Below are positions 62,501 to 64,000 of a stretch of 64,000 nt of DNA, in pieces; position 1 is the stretch's first letter, and every line of letters starts with the position of its first letter. The notes beneath the pieces are model-generated. The model was given only the letters and a program-made list of their open reading frames with translations, did not search any database and was not told where the DNA came from. The stretch covers positions 13,845,188 through 13,909,187 of the forward strand of contig NC_037600.1 of NCBI RefSeq assembly GCF_003073045.1, given 5' to 3'. Position numbers and translations under genes: made by a program. The stretch comes from Pomacea canaliculata (lineage: Eukaryota > Mollusca > Gastropoda > Architaenioglossa > Ampullariidae).

Positions 62501-63098
62501 AGAACGATAACGTTTCCATCGCTGGTTGTCTGCCCTGGCATCACAAGAGTTACACTAGTGTGCTTACCATTCGTGCGAGCCTGAATGGACTCGGCCACGC
62601 ATTTCTGGTCAAAGATCTCTTCCTCCAGCACACGGCACTCTTTCATGAGATCCTGGTCTTCCTTCCCCAGCCTCATGGCTTCGTTCAGAGGGAAGTTGCA
62701 GTCTCCCAGAAGACTCAAAGCTTTTCTAAAGTCGCGTTTTGTCAGTGCAGCCGAGGACCAAAAAAAGTAAGTCTGAGCGATGGAGAAGTGTTCTTTAGCC
62801 TGCCACCATAAATTGGTTCATACTCATTAGGAATGAGATTAATAATGATGCGAATCTGTTTCAGTAGACGGTCGGAATGGAATTTGTCTGTAAGATAATG
62901 TTTATCATTTACTAGTGTGTTTACCAGAGTGGCATCATGAAAAAGAAGTCCTAGTAGGGGCTGTAACTCCCAGACTTTGCGCTCCTCATTCTCCCATTTG
63001 TCCAGACGTTGCTTGATGTCGCTCCAGCACTCGAGGGCGCTAGTTGTCAAGGACTCTCGCCATTGAAGTTCACGCGACCTTCCCGACTTTTCAGCCTC
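59524..63098 (-). CDS. Helical/TPR-like protein with C-terminal J-domain-like module, 5' end beyond window
   Basis: Exons in transcript order: 63098-62925, 62799-62568, 61710-61547, 60503-60413, 59921-59524; phases match and 352 residues are covered without a slip. The right boundary is an acceptor (CATAG), so more exons lie beyond the window. The N-terminal part seen is helical (WSDIKQRLDKWENEERKVWE, AKEHFSIAQTYFFW), followed by one TPR-like unit across exons 3-4 (AMALSSLGRVYAK, YAKLYLMKAIELVNIM) and a charged coiled-coil-like stretch (KQYQQEQVQANELKNQKERE). The end resembles a J domain: FLKYVYETHPP, then KKLYLKAVTHYHPDQ with the HPD tripeptide at 59629-59637, then KWKVLCEEITKLLSH. HPD in J domains stimulates Hsp70 ATPase, so an Hsp70 co-chaperone role is a reasonable inference. 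The intron at 62800-62924 is short (125 bases); without it the frame would be broken. It is not obviously related to the four TPR copies. Confidence 0.75.
61155..61372 (-). mobile_element. 3' tail of a LINE, second copy
   Basis: It matches the LINE tail at 32940-33415: on the minus strand QALGWNP...WGSRQRWRRS and, in another frame, VLHWGRLGTK. AAGAAGAAG-type sequence follows at the 3' end. It lies in an intron of the J-domain-like gene, in the same orientation as the gene. It is shorter and carries different indels from the first copy. Confidence 0.75.
61931..62272. mobile_element. Short non-autonomous hAT-type DNA transposon
   Basis: The element is 342 bases long. It starts CAGTGGTTCTCAAAGTGTGG and ends CTTTGAGAGCCACTG, good terminal inverted repeats of the widespread CAGTGGTTCTCAA hAT class. 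A perfect 8-base duplication CTTTAAAA flanks it (61923-61930 and 62273-62280). GGTCCGCGG-type sequence lies inside both ends, and a palindrome GGACCACTAGTGGTCC is near the left end. It has no coding capacity and sits in an intron of the J-domain-like gene. Confidence 0.92.
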
Positions 63099-63159
63099 CT
63101 ATGAACAACAGCCCACGAACCCCAGATATAAAACTAGTTTGATTCATGTTCATTACACA

Positions 63160-63840
63160 GAAAGAGACAGAAGCACATACAACACACATACCCACAATAC
63201 ACACTCAGATACAAGACAGAGACACACAAAACAAAGACAGAGAAACACAAAACACAAACATAAATACAAACTTAAAAACAGAAACACAAAAAGCAAGCAA
63301 AGACACTGGAACACAAACACAGAGGCTGACGCAAAACATACAACAGACAAACAGACAATAAAGAGAGAAACAAAAACACAACACAAAGATACAAAACACA
63401 AACATAGAGAAACATATAGAGTCAAATGACACACATGGATAGAAACAGAAAACATAGGGACAATAAATTACAAACACAGAAATACACAAACTTACTCATC
63501 ACAGATCAAGGTTCAAAGGCACAGACATAGAGAGACCCACAAAACACAAAAACACACAACACAGAGACACAAACACACAATACAGAAACAAACCAGACGG
63601 TAAAACGTAAACACAGAGACAAACAATACACAAATACAAGCTCACACAAAATACATAACACTAAGACACACAAAACAGAAAGAAAGGACACACAAAACGC
63701 TAACAGAAACAGCAAAACACAAAAAGACCAAACATTAAGGCTTAAAGACAGACAAATACACACAACACAGTCATACATTTCCCTTTACCACTTTTTTCTC
63801 TGTCTCTCTCTTACACACACACACACAGAGATTTATATAT
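63160..63840. repeat. A/C-rich cryptic simple repeat
   Basis: About 680 bases are built from irregular ACACAAA, AACACAGAGAC and ACACACAC units with almost no T on the plus strand. Long open frames on both strands here (Thr/Asn/Lys/His-rich or Cys/Val/Phe-rich) follow from this composition and are not genes. The tract lies just 5' of the first visible exon of the J-domain-like gene, hence probably in its intron. Confidence 0.8.
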
Positions 63841-63894
63841 ATATACACAGAGAGACATCTATAGTAGGGCTTCTCCTTAGGCAAAAAATTGCGT

Positions 63895-64000
63895 ACAGTA
63901 CGCATTAAAAGTTCGGAGGACCCCTTCAATTTTCGTCAATGGGGTCCCCTCCAAATTTGGGCGAAGAACAGGGACCCCTTAAAATTCTGAAGAAGGGGTC
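63895..64000. repeat. Short inverted repeats at the right edge, truncated
   Basis: GGACCCCTTCAATTTT...ATGGGGTCC (63919-63949) and GGGACCCCTTAAAATT...GAAGGGGTC (63971-64000) are two hairpin-forming units sharing the arms GACCCCTT/AAGGGGTC. They look like part of a repeat family that continues beyond the window. Confidence 0.45.

Noticed and set aside
62800-62924. Reading the minus-strand frame straight through this stretch
   Set aside because: It leaves the frame out of register with the next coding part. A 125-base GT-AG intron restores register and joins two helical segments.
63139-63778. Long open frames in the A/C-rich tract on both strands
   Set aside because: They arise from low-complexity composition (few stop codons possible) and show no conserved features.

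Overview
The window looks like nuclear DNA of an intron-rich invertebrate, most likely a mollusc and probably a gastropod. Genes are split into small exons with GT-AG introns and lie between AT-rich noncoding DNA, tRNA-derived SINEs, non-LTR retrotransposon tails and short hAT-type elements with 8-bp target duplications. The species assignment is inference; no rRNA, tRNA or mitochondrial marker is present.

Layout. 1-7.5 kb: no supported gene; simple repeats and a tRNA-derived SINE. 7.5-12.15 kb (+): a nine-exon sodium-coupled choline transporter (SLC5A7/CHT1 type) with three apparent reading-frame slips. 14.9-17.1 kb (+): the last two exons of a Shisa-like single-pass membrane protein, followed by about 5 kb of AT-rich, probably 3' untranslated, sequence. 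25.3-58.1 kb (+): four head-to-tail copies of one ten-exon gene for a tetratricopeptide-repeat (TPR) protein of about 600 residues. Copy 3 (42854-49499) is open through all ten exons. Copies 1 and 4 carry one frame slip each, and copy 2 carries two. 59.5-63.1 kb (-), running off the right edge: the 3' part of a different helical/TPR-like gene ending in a J-domain-like module with an HPD motif. A decayed exon of that gene lies at about 58.7 kb.

How the parts relate. The array arose by repeated duplication of gene plus upstream DNA: blocks near 24.3, 40.9 and 50.6 kb are alignable and end in a splice-donor-like sequence, so they may be 5' noncoding exons. Exons are nearly identical among copies while introns have diverged and gained insertions. 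Copy 4 is a mosaic: its first eight exons resemble copy 3 and its last ones resemble copy 1, with the switch inside exon 9. Copy 2 lacks the upstream block and looks like a pseudogene. The function of the TPR family is unknown to me; the array is the most interesting item in the window.

Caution. Single-base slips occur in several otherwise well-conserved genes, so part of the apparent gene decay may be assembly error. All alignments were made by eye.
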